NCBI GenBank assembly: GCA_046329195.1
Contig: JAXLVB010000002.1
Location: forward strand, 1,674,001 to 1,738,000
Length of the DNA stretch: 64,000 nt
From: JAXLVB01 sp046329195
GTDB taxonomy: Bacteria; Bacteroidota; Bacteroidia; Cytophagales; Spirosomataceae
Direction: 5' to 3'
In this document: positions 42,701 to 57,700 of the stretch, in pieces
How the letters are laid out: each line of letters opens with the position of its first letter
Numbering within the stretch: position 1 is the stretch's first letter
Translations under genes and position numbers: made by a program
The notes under the pieces: generated by a model
What the model was told of the DNA's origin: nothing
Seen by the model: the letters and a program-made list of their open reading frames with translations, nothing else
The model's database searches: none

Positions 42701-45700
42701 CGTAGCACCTTTAGCCAACTCTGGAATCAGGATTAACAAGGTGTCGTTGCGGAATGATTCGAGACGGCTCACCGGTGCAAATTGCTTCGGCAATACATCA
42801 CGGATTTCGATGTTTTTGGCGGCATCAGGGCCGTTGTTCTTAATCGTAAGGGTAAATTTGAGTGTATCGCCCAAAGCTACCTTTGGCACACTTGCTATTT
42901 TGATTAAACTCAAATCGGCTTTTGGTACTTCGTAACCTTTCACACAGAATTCTGCTGTATTATTCTTGGTGATAGGGTCCACTTCTTTAGCCTTCAGGAT
43001 GATGGCTTTGTTCACAATAGCGCCTGGTGCAATCACTTTGGCTACAAAGCTAAAGGCTTGTTCTTCGCCTACTGCCAATTGAGCAATTTTACCCATCAAA
43101 CTATCGCCTTTTACAGTCCAGTTACTGCCTGATTGATAGACTAAACCATACGGAAGTTGATCGTAGAATTCGATGTTGTGGGCAATACTTTTGCCTAAGT
43201 TTTTGACTTTGATGGTGAAAGTAGTGAACTTACCTACCGCTACCGAATCGTTAGCGGCAGTTTTTTGAATAGCCAAATCAGCAGCATGAACGGCTTTAAC
43301 CGTTACCGAATCGGTGTTGTTTTTGCTGTCGAGGTCTGGTAAATCCGAACCCGTGATGGTTGCTACATTGGTCAATGAGCCCTCTTGTGTCACTACGACT
43401 TTGTAACTACAAGCCTTGGTGTTTCCAGCCTGAAGTTCAGACACTTTCATCTTCACTATTCCATTTTCGGCGGTAATATTCTCGCCTGACACAAAGCTCA
43501 AGCCCGCCGGAAGTTTGTCGGTTATTTCGATATTTTTGGCTGTTGCTACTCCTTTGTTCCGTACTCTCAACGTATAAGTCAGTGTATCATAAACATATAC
43601 GTTAGTCATTTCGACTGACTTACGGATTTCCAAATCGGCAGCCCGACCAAACAAGTTGGTAGTACCTACGTCATCCTGACCATCGTTGGTACCTGTATTT
43701 GGCTCCGAATCTGGATCTGCTTGGCGCACATCGGTTACTTCGGCTTTGTTGGTAATCAAACCTACGCCCGTTACTTTGGCAACAAACTGAACGCTACGGC
43801 TTTCACCTGCTGGAATGGTATTGAAACGAGCTACCAAACTGTCATTTTGTACCATGATGGCATTGCTTGATACAAACGCTAAGCCTTGTGGAAGTTTGTC
43901 TTTCACCTCCACTTTGGTTGCTAAGCCCGGCCCGGCGTTACTTACTTTGAGCGTAAAAGTGACGGTTTCACCGTATTTTGGTTCGGCATTATCTACCAAT
44001 TTTTCGAGGCTCAGGTCGGCTTTAGGGCCGTTCACAGTGATGCTATCAGCGTCGTCTTCGCCATTGTCAGTACCGTTGTTTGGCGTAGAATCAGGGTCGT
44101 ATTGCTCGCTAAACGAAACTTCTGCTTTGTTTGTAACTGCTTTGGTAGTCAAAAGTTTGGCTACGAAATAAAGCGTTTTTTGTTGGTTAGCAGGAATCGA
44201 GTCAATCAAGCCTGTGAGGGTACGAGTGGTAGTTTTGTACCGTAAATCGTTAGACGACATAAACTGCAAGTCGGCAGGAAGTACGTCTTTGACTTCAACG
44301 TTACGAGCGGTGTTTGGCCCTGCATTGCGAACCGTCAGGCGGAAGGTTACTTGCTCGCCTACTGGTGCACTGAGTTTGTTTACTCGTTTTTCGAGGCTCA
44401 AATCAGCTACGCCTCCGTTGACAGCCAAGCGGGCTTCGTCGTCTTCGCCATTGCCCACGCCGTTGTTTGGCGTAGAATCAGGGTCATATTGGTCTGCTTT
44501 TGTTACTTCTGCTCGGTTGATGAGCGTACCTGCTTTAGTCACTTTGGCGACGAAACTCCATGCTTTTGACTGACCTGCTTCGAGTTTATCTACGGTCATG
44601 GTAAGCATTCCTACATTGTTGATTACCTCTGGGCTACTCACAAATTGTAGGCCCGATGGTAACAAGTCGGTTACTTCTACGTTGGTAGCGGCAAATGGCC
44701 CAGCATTACTCACGGTGAGTGTAAACGTAATCAAATCGCCTACTTTTGAATTCGGGATATTGACAGCTTTTACCAAACTCAAGTCAGCTTGTTGCGTCAC
44801 GATGATCAGGCTGTCTGTATCGTCTTGTCCATCTACGAATCCTGTATTAGGCTTAGAATCACTATCGTATTCGTTTGACTTGATGATTTCGGCGAAGTTG
44901 GTCCATGTACCCGGTTTAATCACCTGAGCATTGTACTGAATCACCACGCTATCACCCGACGCAATGGACACTGGAATTGGATTCTTCAAAGTGCCTGCAA
45001 AGTGCGTCAAGTCAAAGCTTTCAACAAACTTCACGCCTGTTGGTAGCTTATCGGTGATTTGAACACCTGAAGCTGGGTCTGCTCCTTTGTTCTTGATAAT
45101 CAACGAGTACGTAATGGTCTCTCCTAATTTTGGCGTCGTAGTGTTAGCTATTTTTGTTAACTCCAAGTCAGTTACTTTGCCGTTGATGAGAATGGCAGCG
45201 GCATCGTCTTCGCCATTATCGGTGCCGTTGTTTGGCTTCGAATCAGGGTCGTATTGGTCTGCTTTTGTGATTTCAGCCTTGTTCAGAATAGCCGATGAGT
45301 TAGTAACTTTCACGACAAAATTCAAGGAAGCGTTAGTACCTGGAGCAATCGAGGTAATTTTTCCTGTCAAGGTTCCGTTGCTGTTGGTCACATCACTTGA
45401 CTGTACAAAGGTTAATCCAGCCGGAAGCACATCATTTACTTCTACGTTGGTAGCCACGTTCGGGCCTGCGTTATTGACAGTCAAGGTATAAATAATCTGC
45501 TCGTTCAACGACGGCTTGGCATTGCTCACGGTTTTCTTCAAACTAAGGTCCGCTTTCTGAATTTTCACAGTGGCTTTGTCGGTATCATCCTGTCCGTCGT
45601 CGGTGCCACTGGCAGGCTGAGAATCAGGGTCTTCTTGATCTACTTTATAGATTTCGGCGGTATTCATCAATCCACAGCACGCCTGCTCACCAGTCACGCC

Positions 45701-48700
45701 TGTTACTTTGGCTTTTACGTACAGTTTCAAGCTATTGCCTACGGCCAAGCTACTGATGTTTCGGCTTTGTAATACACCGTCTGACACCAACGAGAAGTCG
45801 TTGTTATAGGTCGAAATCCACTCTAAACCTGCTGGCAAATAGTCTCTTACTCGAATGTTGGTAGCCAAACCTGGGCCAGCGTTACGGATTTCAATAACAT
45901 ACCCAACAGTATCGCCGATGTTTGGTGTAGGCGAACATTCATACAGTTTTTTACTGAGGCTTAAATCAGCCAACTGACCATTAATCATTACAGAACCGAT
46001 GTCGTCTTGGCCATCTTCAGTACCTGTATTAGGCTGTGAATCAGGGTCAAACTGGTCAGCTTTATTGATTTCGGCTTTATTCAAGATAGCGCCAGAACTG
46101 ATTACTTTTGCTATAAAACGAAGGGTATCCGTAGCATTTGGTGCCAAGTTGCCGATGTTTCGGCTAAAGAGTACCCCTGCATTGAGCGTAAAGTCTGTGC
46201 TGGCTACATAGCTAAGTCCTTGTGGAAGAACATCTTTAACCGTCACATTGGTAGCTGCATCAGGGCCGTTGTTTTTCACGACCAAGCTATATACTACTTG
46301 ACTATTGACGTTGCTAATCGATTGGTTCACCAGTTTAGTCAAACTCAAATCGGCTTGTAACACCCGAACTTTAGCCAATGAAGTATCGTCTTCTTTATTG
46401 TCAGTACCATTGTCAGGAGTTGAATCAGGGTCAGGTTGGTCAGAGGCTGAAATTTGCGCCTTGTTAATAATCGTACCTGAACCTGTTACTTTTGCCGTAA
46501 ACGATACGGTTGTGAGGGCATCTTTTTCAAGCTTCGCAATTTTAGCAACCAGCGTACCTGTTGAGATTTGGGTAAAGTCATTGCTATTGACAAAGACAAT
46601 ACCTGCTGGCAATACATCTTTCACTTCAATAGTAGTGGCAGCACTTGGTCCGGCGTTGTGAACTGTCAACGTGTATGTCACAATACCACCTTGATTCACA
46701 AGGCTATCGCTCACGGCTTTGCTCAAACTTAAGTCAGCTAATTGCCCGCCAATGGCTACTTGAGCACGGTCGTCTTCACTGTTATCTGTACCATTGTTTG
46801 GTTTAGAATCAGGGTCGTATTGGTCTGAGTTAGTTACCTCAGCTTTATTGAGAATAGCACCATCTTTGGTTACTTTAGCCACATAGGTAAAGGCTTTGGA
46901 AGTACCCGGAGCTAAACTTACCATCTTAGCGACCAAGGTATCGCTCGATTTGGTAAAGTCTGTACTGCTCACAAACTCAAGACCTGCGGGCAGAACGTCA
47001 CGGATAGCTACATTGGTGGCTACATTCGGCCCTGCGTTAGAGACTTCGAGAGTGTAAGTTACATTACTACCAACCGTTGGCACCAACGTGCTGGCTGTTT
47101 TCTTTAAACTCAAATCGGCTTCTTGGGTCTTGAGAGAAACCCTTCCGGTATCATCTTGCCCATCTTCGGTGCCTGTATTCGGCTGTGAGTCAGGGTCAAA
47201 CTGGTCGGCTTTGCTGATTTCGGCTTTGTTGATGATGGTGCCCGGTTGCGTTACTTTGGCCTTAAAGGTCAGCGATACGCTGGCACCGTTGGCAATGCTT
47301 CCGATGGTGTTGCTCGTCAAGGTGCCGTTGGCATTCACAAAGTCACTCGAACTCACAAAACTCAAGCCCACTGGTAATACGTCTCTTACTTGAACGTTGG
47401 TTGCTGCCGATGGCCCTGCATTGGAAACGGTAATGGTGTAAATCACTTCGTCGTTGAGGTTCGGACTGACGTTATTCACGCTCTTGCTCAAACTTAAGTC
47501 GGCTTGCTGCCCGCCGATGCTCACGCTTCCTACGTCGTCTTGTCCGTCTTCTGTGCCTGTGTTGGGCTGTGAATCTGGGTCATACTGGTCGGCTTTGCTG
47601 ATTTCAGCTTTGTTGGTTATCACACCCGTCTGAGTCACCTTCGCCACGAAGCTTAGGTTGATGCTCTGGCCTTTGCCTACATTCACCAAGTTGCTCAATA
47701 ACGTGCCGTTGGTGTTAGTGAAATCGTTCGATGACACCAACTCTATGCCGCTTGGAATTACATCTTTTACTTGGACGCCTGTGGCATCATCTGGCCCTGC
47801 GTTGCTCACAGTGAGCGTGTAGGTGATGTTTTCGTCCACATTCGGGTTATTCTTGCTTACTTTCTTGACCAAACTCAAGTCTGACTGACGAACTCGCAAC
47901 TTAGCAGCATTGGTGTCGTCTTCGTTGTTGTCGGTGCCGTTGTTGGGCGTTGAGTCGGGGTCTGGTTGGTCTGCCTTCGAGATTTCGGCTTTGTTGACAA
48001 TGCTGCCATTACCCACCACTTTGGCTACAAAGCGTAAGGTGTCGGCTTTGTTGGCCGCAATGCTGGCAATGACTTTGCTCAACAAGGTGCCTGAGGTGTT
48101 GGTGAAATCATTCGACGACACAAACTGGATGCCTGCTGGTAAGGCATCTTTCACTTGCACGTTGGTGGCTACGCTTGGCCCTGCATTGCTCACGACTATC
48201 TTATAAACTACCTCTTGGTTCGGATTCACCAAGGTGTCGCTCACTACTTTAGTCAAGCTCAGGTCGGCCAATTGACCTCCTACTGCCGCTTGGGCTTGGT
48301 CGTCTTCGTTGTTGTTCGTGCCGTTGTTAGGCGTCGAATCAGGGTCATATTGGTCTGATTTGGAGATTTCAGCTCGGTTGATAATCGTGCCTGATTGCGT
48401 TACTTTGGCTATGTAGTTCAACTCTTTGGTTACCCCCACAGCCAAGCTTGGAATGTTGGCCGTCAAGGTGCCATTGCTGTTGCTAAAGTCGGCACTGCTG
48501 ACAAACTCTAAGCCTGTGGGCAGCAGGTCTTTCACCTGTACGTTGGTGGCTACACTCGGTCCTGCGTTGGTTACTTTTAGGGTATAGACTACGTTGCTAC
48601 CCACGATTGGGCTGGCATTGTTTACTATTTTTTGCAGACTCAAGTCGGCTTGTTGTACGGTCAGACTGGCGTCGTCGGTATCATCTTGACCATCTTCGGT

Positions 48701-51700
48701 ACCTGTATTCGGCTGTGAGTCAGGGTCAAACTGGTCGGCTTTGCTGATTTCGGCTTTGTTGATGATGGTGCCCGGTTGCGTTACTTTGGCCTTAAAGGTC
48801 AGCGATACGCTGGCACCGTTGGCAATGCTTCCGATGGTGTTGCTCGTCAAGGTGCCGTTGGCATTCACAAAGTCACTCGAACTCACAAAACTCAAGCCCA
48901 CTGGTAATACGTCTCTTACTTGAACGTTGGTTGCTGCCGATGGCCCTGCATTGGAAACGGTAATGGTGTAAATCACTTCGTCGTTGAGGTTCGGACTGAC
49001 GTTATTCACGCTCTTGCTCAAACTTAAGTCGGCTTGCTGCCCGCCGATGCTCACGCTTCCTACGTCGTCTTGTCCGTCTTCTGTGCCTGTGTTGGGCTGT
49101 GAATCTGGGTCATACTGGTCGGCTTTGCTGATTTCAGCTTTGTTGGTTATCACACCCGTCTGAGTCACCTTCGCCACGAAGCTTAGGTTGATGCTCTGGC
49201 CTTTGCCTACATTCACCAAGTTGCTCAATAACGTGCCGTTGGTGTTAGTGAAATCGTTCGATGACACCAACTCTATGCCGCTTGGAATTACATCTTTTAC
49301 TTGGACGCCTGTGGCATCATCTGGCCCTGCGTTGCTCACAGTGAGCGTGTAGGTGATGTTTTCGTCCACATTCGGGTTATTCTTGCTTACTTTCTTGACC
49401 AAACTCAAGTCTGACTGACGAACTCGCAACTTAGCAGCATTGGTGTCGTCTTCGTTGTTGTCGGTGCCGTTGTTGGGCGTTGAGTCGGGGTCTGGTTGGT
49501 CTGCCTTCGAGATTTCGGCTTTGTTGACAATGCTGCCATTACCCACCACTTTGGCTACAAAGCGTAAGGTGTCGGCTTTGTTGGCCGCAATGCTGGCAAT
49601 GACTTTGCTCAACAAGGTGCCTGAGGTGTTGGTGAAATCATTCGACGACACAAACTGGATGCCTGCTGGTAAGGCATCTTTCACTTGCACGTTGGTGGCT
49701 ACGCTTGGCCCTGCATTGCTCACGACTATCTTATAAACTACCTCTTGGTTCGGATTCACCAAGGTGTCGCTCACTACTTTAGTCAAGCTCAGGTCGGCCA
49801 ATTGACCTCCTACTGCCGCTTGGGCTTGGTCGTCTTCGTTGTTGTTCGTGCCGTTGTTAGGCGTCGAATCAGGGTCATATTGGTCTGATTTGGAGATTTC
49901 AGCTCGGTTGATAATCGTGCCTGATTGCGTTACTTTGGCTATGTAGTTCAACTCTTTGGTTACCCCCACAGCCAAGCTTGGAATGTTGGCCGTCAAGGTG
50001 CCATTGCTGTTGCTAAAGTCGGCACTGCTGACAAACTCTAAGCCTGTGGGCAGCAGGTCTTTCACCTGTACGTTGGTGGCTACACTCGGTCCTGCGTTGG
50101 TTACTTTTAGGGTATAGACTACGTTGCTACCCACGATTGGGCTGGCATTGTTTACTATTTTTTGCAGACTCAAGTCGGCTTGTTGTACGGTCAGACTGGC
50201 GTCGTCGGTATCATCTTGACCATCTTCGGTACCTGTATTCGGCTGTGAGTCAGGGTCAAACTGGTCGGCTTTGCTGATTTCGGCTTTGTTGATGATGGTG
50301 CCCGGTTGCGTTACTTTGGCCTTAAAGGTCAGCGATACGCTGGCACCGTTGGCAATGCTTCCGATGGTGTTGCTCGTCAAGGTGCCGTTGGCATTCACAA
50401 AGTCACTCGAACTCACAAAACTCAAGCCCACTGGTAATACGTCTCTTACTTGAACGTTGGTTGCTGCATCTGCTCCCGCATTGGATACTACGATGGTGTA
50501 AATTACCTCATCGTTCAAATTTGGATTTGGGTTGTTCACCGCTTTTGACAAGCTCAAGTCAGCTTGTTTACCATTGAGAGCAACTCCTCCGGTATCATCT
50601 TCACCATTGGCAGTGCCATTTCCTGGTTGTGAGTCAGGGTCAAACTGGTCAGCTTGGAACACTTCTGCACGGTTAATAATCTGACCTTGAGCCGTTACTC
50701 TTGCTTTGAAAATCAAGGTTTTTGAAGAGTTTGCTTCAATTTTAGCGATGGTAACACTTCTCAAATCTTTAGGGTCATTAGATACCGCCGAGAAATCATT
50801 TCCACTCACAAACTCCAATCCATTCGGCAATACATCCCGTACAATCACATTGGTAGCGGCATCAGGTCCTGCGTTGTTTACGGTGATGCTAAAGGTCACA
50901 ATATCATTGACATTAGGTGATGTTTTATCAACTGTCTTCGTCAAGCTCAGGTCAGCTGCTTTTTGAATGGTAACGGTCACGCTATCGGTATCATCCTGAC
51001 CATCTTGCGTGCCCGAATTAGGCTGAGAGTCTCCATCAAACTGATCTGCTTTGCTGATTTCGGCTTTGTTCGCAACGATTCCGCCGTTGGTAGCGGCTGC
51101 TTGAGTAAGTTCGGCCTTGAAGGTCAAGCTCACCGAGTTGCCGTTGGCCAAACTTGAAATAAATCCTTTGACGGTTCCGTTGGTATTGGTCATTACATCA
51201 GAACTCACAAACGAAAGCGTAGTTGGTAACACGTCCTTCACTTCGATATTGGTGGCTACATCGGGTCCCCCATTGGTAATGGTAAGGGTGTAGGTAACCA
51301 CGTCGCCAATGTTATAAGGACCTGCACTAATGGCTTTGTCTAAGCTAAGGTCTATACGCTGCGGTATAATGGTAACTTTATCTGTATCATCTTGACCATC
51401 TTCTGTACCAGAGTTAGGCTGAGAATCAGGGTCAATTTGATCGGCTTTGCTAATTTCTGCTTTGTTGGTGATAGCTGCTGAACCCGTTACTTTTGCTACA
51501 AAGGTTAAGCTCACTTTATCACCGACGTTGATTTGTGGAATATTTTTACTAGTCAACACGCCGACATTGAGTGTAAAGTCGGTAGAAGATACCAAGGTCA
51601 ATCCAGCAGGTAATACATCTCTCACTTGTACGTTAGTGGCTACTGATGGGCCAGCGTTGCTTACTTCGAGTGTATAAGTAATGTTATCGCCTACATTGGG

Positions 51701-54700
51701 CTTGGTAGTAGAAACTAATTTCTTCAAACTCAAATCGGCTTGTTGTCCCGAAAGTACGGCTACGCCCACATCGTCTTGGCCATCTAAAGTACCTGAGTTG
51801 GGCTGTGAATCTGGGTCGTATTGGTCAGATGCCACCACTTCTGCTCGGTTAACGATTTGGCCATTTTGGGTCACTTTGGCCACAAAACTGAGTTGTATTG
51901 AGGCATCTTTGGCAATACTTGAAATAGTCTTGCTTAATAACGTACCGTTAGCATTGGTAAAGTCGGTCGAAGACACGAATTGTAAACCACTTGGCAACAC
52001 GTCGTTGATTTGAACATTGGTAGCCGCATCAGGGCCAGCGTTTGATACCGTGAGGGTAAAGGTCACATTGTCTCCTACGTTCGGCGAAGCATTACTTACG
52101 GCTTTTGCTAAACTCAAATCGGCTTGTAGAACTCGTACGCTCGCCTCGGCTCGGTCGTCTTCTGTATTGTTAGTGCCATTGTTTGGTGTCGAATCAGGGT
52201 CTGGTTGATCCGATTTGCTTACTTCGGCAGTGTTGATAATTGTACCTGTGCCTGTTACTTTAGCGATATAAGTCAAGTTTACGCTGCCATCTTTGGCAAT
52301 GGTTGGAATACTGGCCGTTAAGGTACCTGTCGAAATTTGTGTAAAGTCAGTGCTACCTGCAAATACAAGTCCCGTAGGAAGTACGTCTTTCACCTCTACG
52401 TTGGTGGCTGTACTTGGGCCAGCGTTTTTCACGGTAATGGTAAAGGTTACATTACCGTTTTGATTAACGGTTGGACTGCTCACGGTTTTCGTCAAGCTCA
52501 AGTCGGCCAACTGACCGCCTACCGTTACTTGGCTGGCATCGTCTTCGCCATTGTCGGTACCGTTATTTGGAGTTGAATCGGGGTCAAACTGATCTACTTT
52601 GGTTACTTGAACCTTGTTCGAAATGTTACCCGATGCAATTACCTTAGCTTTGTAGCTGAGTGTATTGGTTACGCCTACGCCTAATGACTGGATAGCGGCG
52701 GTGAGGGTACCGTTGTTGTTGGTAAAATCAAGGCTACTTACAAACTGCAAACCAGCCGGAATAAGGTCTTGAATCTGAATATTGGTGGCAATATTCGGTC
52801 CAGCATTTGATACTTGGATGCTATACGTTACCTCATCACCTACGTTGACAGCTGTTTTGCTGGCTATTTTCTTCAAACTCAAGTCTGCTTGTTGCACCGT
52901 CAACGATTCGTCGTCGGTATCGTCTTGACCATCTTCCGTACCTGAATTAGGCTGTGAATCAGGGTCAAACTGGTCGGCTTTCGAGATTTCTGCTTTGTTG
53001 ACAATCGTACCTACTTGGCTAATCTTCGCCTTGAAGGTGAGGAATACGGTGCCGTTGGCTGCTATACTTGGAATGGCTGCGGTTAATGTGCCGTTGGTAT
53101 TGGTAAAATCGGTAGAAGAAACAAAGGTCAACCCTGTTGGCAGCACATCTTTCACGGCTACGTTGGTGGCTGGGCTTGGGCCAGCGTTTTTCACTTCGAT
53201 GGTGTAAGTGACTACATCGTTGAGGTTTGGCAGCAGGTTATCTACTAACTTGCGTAAACTCAAATCTGCCTGTTGACCACCAATCAGCACACCGCCGGTA
53301 TCATCTTGGCCATCGCTTACGCCTGTATTAGGCTGTGAATCAGGGTCAAATTGGTCTGATTTAGACACTTCGGCACGGTTCAGAATACTGCCCGCTTGAA
53401 GTACTTTGGCTTGGAAGGTAAGTACCACTTTACCGCCCGACGTAATCTGAGCGATATTGTTGCTCAAAAGCGTTCCGTTGCTGTTCGTGAAATCGGTAGA
53501 AGATACAAACTGCAACCCAGTCGGTAATACGTCTTTCACCTGAACATTGGTCGCATCGTTAGGGCCATCGTTCATTACCGTAATGCTGTACGTGATGGTT
53601 TCGCCGACGTTTGGCGTGGCTTTACTCACGGCTTTCATCAAACTCAAATCAGCGATTTGAGGAGTCAGCGAAGCATCATCTGTATCATCTTGTTTGTCTT
53701 CAGTACCTGTGTTTGGCTGTGAATCAGGGTCAAATTGATCTGACTTAGAAACTTCAGCTTTATTGATAATAGGCTCAATACCTGTCACTTTCGCTGTGAA
53801 GATGAAGGTTACACTACCTTTCGCAGGAATAGAAGCGGCTACGCCTGTGATGGTTCCGGAGTTGTTCACTAAGGTTGGAGACGAAACAAAAGTCAAGCCA
53901 GTTGGCAACACATCTTTTACTTCCACGTTAGTGGCTACGTCTGGGCCATCGTTGCTTACGGTAATGCTAAAGCTGACGGTTTCGCCTACGTTTGGTTTGG
54001 CATTGCTCACGTCTTTTTGTAGGCTCAAATCCGCTTGTTGACCGTTGAGGGCTACGCCACTGTTATCGTCTTCGTTATTGTTGGTTCCGTTGTTAGGTGT
54101 CGAGTCAGGGTCAAATTGGTCTGATTTGGATACCTCAGCACGGTTAATGATTGCTCCATTTTGAGTTACTTTCGCTTGGAAAGTCAAGGTTTTGGTGATG
54201 CCTACTGCCAAACTTGGGATGGCAGCGGTGAGCGTTCCGTTGGTGTTAACAAAATCACTCGACGAAACAAATTGCAAACCTGTTGGCAAAACATCTTTTA
54301 CTTGAACGTTGGTGGCTACATTGGGGCCAGCGTTATTTACTAACAAGCTAAAGGTTACGGTAGTACCCACACTTGGCGCCGAAATATTCACCAATTTTTG
54401 AAGGCTCAAGTCTGCTTCTTGGGTTTTTAATGAAGCAGCACCTGTATCATCTTGACCATCTTCTGTACCAGAATTGGGCTGTGAATCAGGGTCAAATTGG
54501 TCTGACTTGCTAATTTCGGCTTTGTTGATAATGGTTCCATTCTGGATTACTTTTGCCTTAAAAGTCAGCACAAGGCTACCGCCGTTCGGGATGCTGAGGT
54601 TGGAAGCCGTAAGCGTACCGTTGGCATTGGTAAAGTCAGCCGATGACACAAAACTCAAGCCTGTTGGCAATACATCTTTTACCTGAACGCCTGTGGCATC

Positions 54701-57700
54701 GGATGGACCAGCGTTTTTCACCTCAATGGTGTAGGTTACTTCGTCGTTGACATTCGGCGAGGTATTAGAAACGGCCTTGCTCAAGCTCAAATCAGCTTGT
54801 TGGCCACCAATCAAGACCCCTCCGGTATCATCCTGACCATCTTCTGTGCCTGTATTCGGCTGTGAATCAGAGTCATACTGGTCAACTTTTGATACTTCGG
54901 CTTTGTTGATGATGGCTCCCGACTGTAACACTTTGGCTTGGAAGGTGAGTGTCACACTACCACCTTGAGTAATAAGAGCGATATTTTTACTAAGTAATGT
55001 TCCGCTGTTCTCGGTAAAATCGTTGGTGGCACTTCCAGCATATTGTAGGCCAGCAGGTAGCACGTCTTTTACTTGCACATTGGTGGCATCGTTCGGGCCG
55101 TCGTTAGTCACTTTGATGCTGTACGTGATGGTTTCACCAACATTTGGATTGGCTTTGCTAACCGTTTTGATTAAACTCAAATCTGCTATCAACGGAGTAA
55201 TGCTGGCCTCTCCGGTATCATCTTGCTTGTCGGTAGTTCCCGAATTGGGTTGAGAATCAGGGTCAAATTGATCTGATTTAGAAACTTCAGCGGCATTCAC
55301 AATCGTAGAAGTTCCTGTTACTTTTGCCAAGAAAGTAAAGGTTAAGGTTTGGTTCACACCCAAGAGAGCAGTCGAACCCGTGAGCGTACCGTTCAGATTA
55401 GTCAAATTGGTACTTGACACAAACTGCAAACCTTGCGGAAGCACATCTTTTACCTCTACATTGGTGGCTACATTCGGACCAGCGTTCGATACCGTGATGC
55501 TGTAGGTGATGGTTTCGCCTACGTTTGGTTTGGCATTGCTTACTTCTTTTTTCAAGCTCAAATCGGCTTGTTGTCCGTTTACTACAACACCTCCACGGTC
55601 GTCTTCGCTGTTGTTGGTACCATTACCTGGTGTAGAATCTGGGTCAAATTGGTCTGATTTAGAAACTTCGGCTTGGTTGATGATAGTACCTTGTGCCGTC
55701 ACATTAGCTTGGAACGTCAAGGTCTTTGTGGCTCCTGCCGCCAAACTTGGAATGGTAGCCGTCAACGTTCCAGCATTGTTGGCAAAATCAGTAGAGGAAA
55801 CAAAAGCCAACCCTGTAGGAAGCACGTCTTTTACCTCAACATTGGTGGCTACATCAGGGCCAGCATTGTTAATCGAAATACTGAACGTAATGGTATTACC
55901 CACACTTGGCGAGGTAATGTTTACGGCTTTGGTCAAACTCAAATCGGCTGACTGTGTAGTCAACGAAGCCCCTGCGGTATCATCTTGGCCGTCTTCGGTA
56001 CCTGTATTCGGTTGTGAATCAGGGTCAAACTGGTCGGCTTTTGAAATTTCAGCTTTGTTGACAAAAGTTCCGTTCTTGGTAACTTTTGCTTTGAAAGTCA
56101 AGGACTTGCTACTTCCACTAGCTAAGGAAGCAATGGCGGCAGTCAGTGTGTTATTGGCATTTTGGAAATCGGTAGAACTGCTAAACGACAAACCAGAAGG
56201 CAACACGTCTTTCACCTCGATGTTCGTAGCCGTTGAGGGTCCAGCGTTAGCAACTGTTATCGTGTATTCTACTACATCGCCAACGTTGGGGTTAGCAGTA
56301 GAAACTATTTTGGTCAAACTCAAGTCAGCTTGTTGGCCGCCGATGAGTACCCCTCCGGTATCATCTTCGCCCGTCTCGGTGCCATTGTCTGGACGTGAGT
56401 CAGGGTCAAACTGGTCGGCTTTTGAAATTTCGGCTTTGTTCAAAATAGAACCTGCTTGCAACACCTTGGCTTGGAAAGTGAGTACCACACTTCCGCCTGA
56501 AGTGATACTGGCAATGTTGTTGCTCAACAGCGTGCCGTTTGAGTTGGTAAAGTTAGTAGAAGACACAAACTGCAAACCTGCTGGCAGCACGTCTTTCACC
56601 TGTACGTTGGTGGCAGCGGCAGGGCCCGCATTAGCCACTGTGATGCTGTACGTAATAGTTTCGCCTACATTCGGAGTGGTTTTGCTTACCGCTTTGGTCA
56701 AACTCAAATCAGCCGAAAGGGGGAATACGGTTACTTTATCGGTATCATCTTGGCCATCTTCAGTACCTGTATTAGGCTGTGAATCAGGGTCGAACTGGTC
56801 AGCTTTAGAAATTTCAGCTTTGTTGGTAATGGATGCTGGCAAGAAGTTATTGAATACAACTACTTTTCCTACAAACGTAAATACTACCGAAGAGTTAGGA
56901 GCAATCGAAGCAGCAGTTCCCGTTAGTACGCCCGCATTTTGAGTCATGGTTGAGCTCGATACAAAGGCAATACCTACTGGGAGTACGTCTTTTACTTCTA
57001 CATTGGTAGCCGTGTTCGGGCCATCGTTGGTTACTGTGAGGGTAAAGGTAATGTCTTCACCCACGTTTGGATTAGCTTTACTTACGGTTTTGCTCAAGCG
57101 CAAATCAGCTTGTTGGCCATTCAAGATAACGCCTCCAGTGTCGTCTTCGTTGTTATTCGTACCATTGTTTGGGGTAGAATCTGGGTCAAATTGATCCGAT
57201 TTAGAAACCTCAGCACGGTTGGTAATGGTGCCTTGTTGCGTTACTTTGGCTACAAACGTTACGGTCTTTGATTGTCCCGATGCAATGCTTGCAATAGAAG
57301 CCGTGAGTGTACCAGCCGCATTGCTAAAATCTGAGGATGAAACAAACTCTAAACCTGCTGGCAGTATGTCTTTTACCTGTACGTTGGTGGCAGTATTCGG
57401 TCCAGCGTTGTTGACACTGATGCTGAAGGTAATCGTTTCGCCAACGGTTGGGGATGTTTTAGATACTACTTTAGTCAAGCTCAAATCAGCCCGTTGCGTT
57501 GTAATACTGGCACTACCTGTATCGTCTTGTCCATCTTCGGTACCACTTCCTGGCTTTGAATCAGGGTCGTATTGGTCTGATTTTGAGACCTCTGCTTTAT
57601 TGACAATGGTTTGGGGGGTACCCGAAGTAACTTTGGCTTTAAAGGTTAAGGTCACTGATGTATTAGCTGTGATGCTAGCTACCGATGCCGTGAGAGTCCC

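Noticed and set aside
55506..56942. Open + strand frame of 478 codons opposite the giant gene, and many shorter ones from 39.8 to 63.4 kb
   Set aside because: They mirror the repeat units, share their period and show no domain, signal peptide or start context. They arise from the codon use of the long repetitive gene on the other strand.
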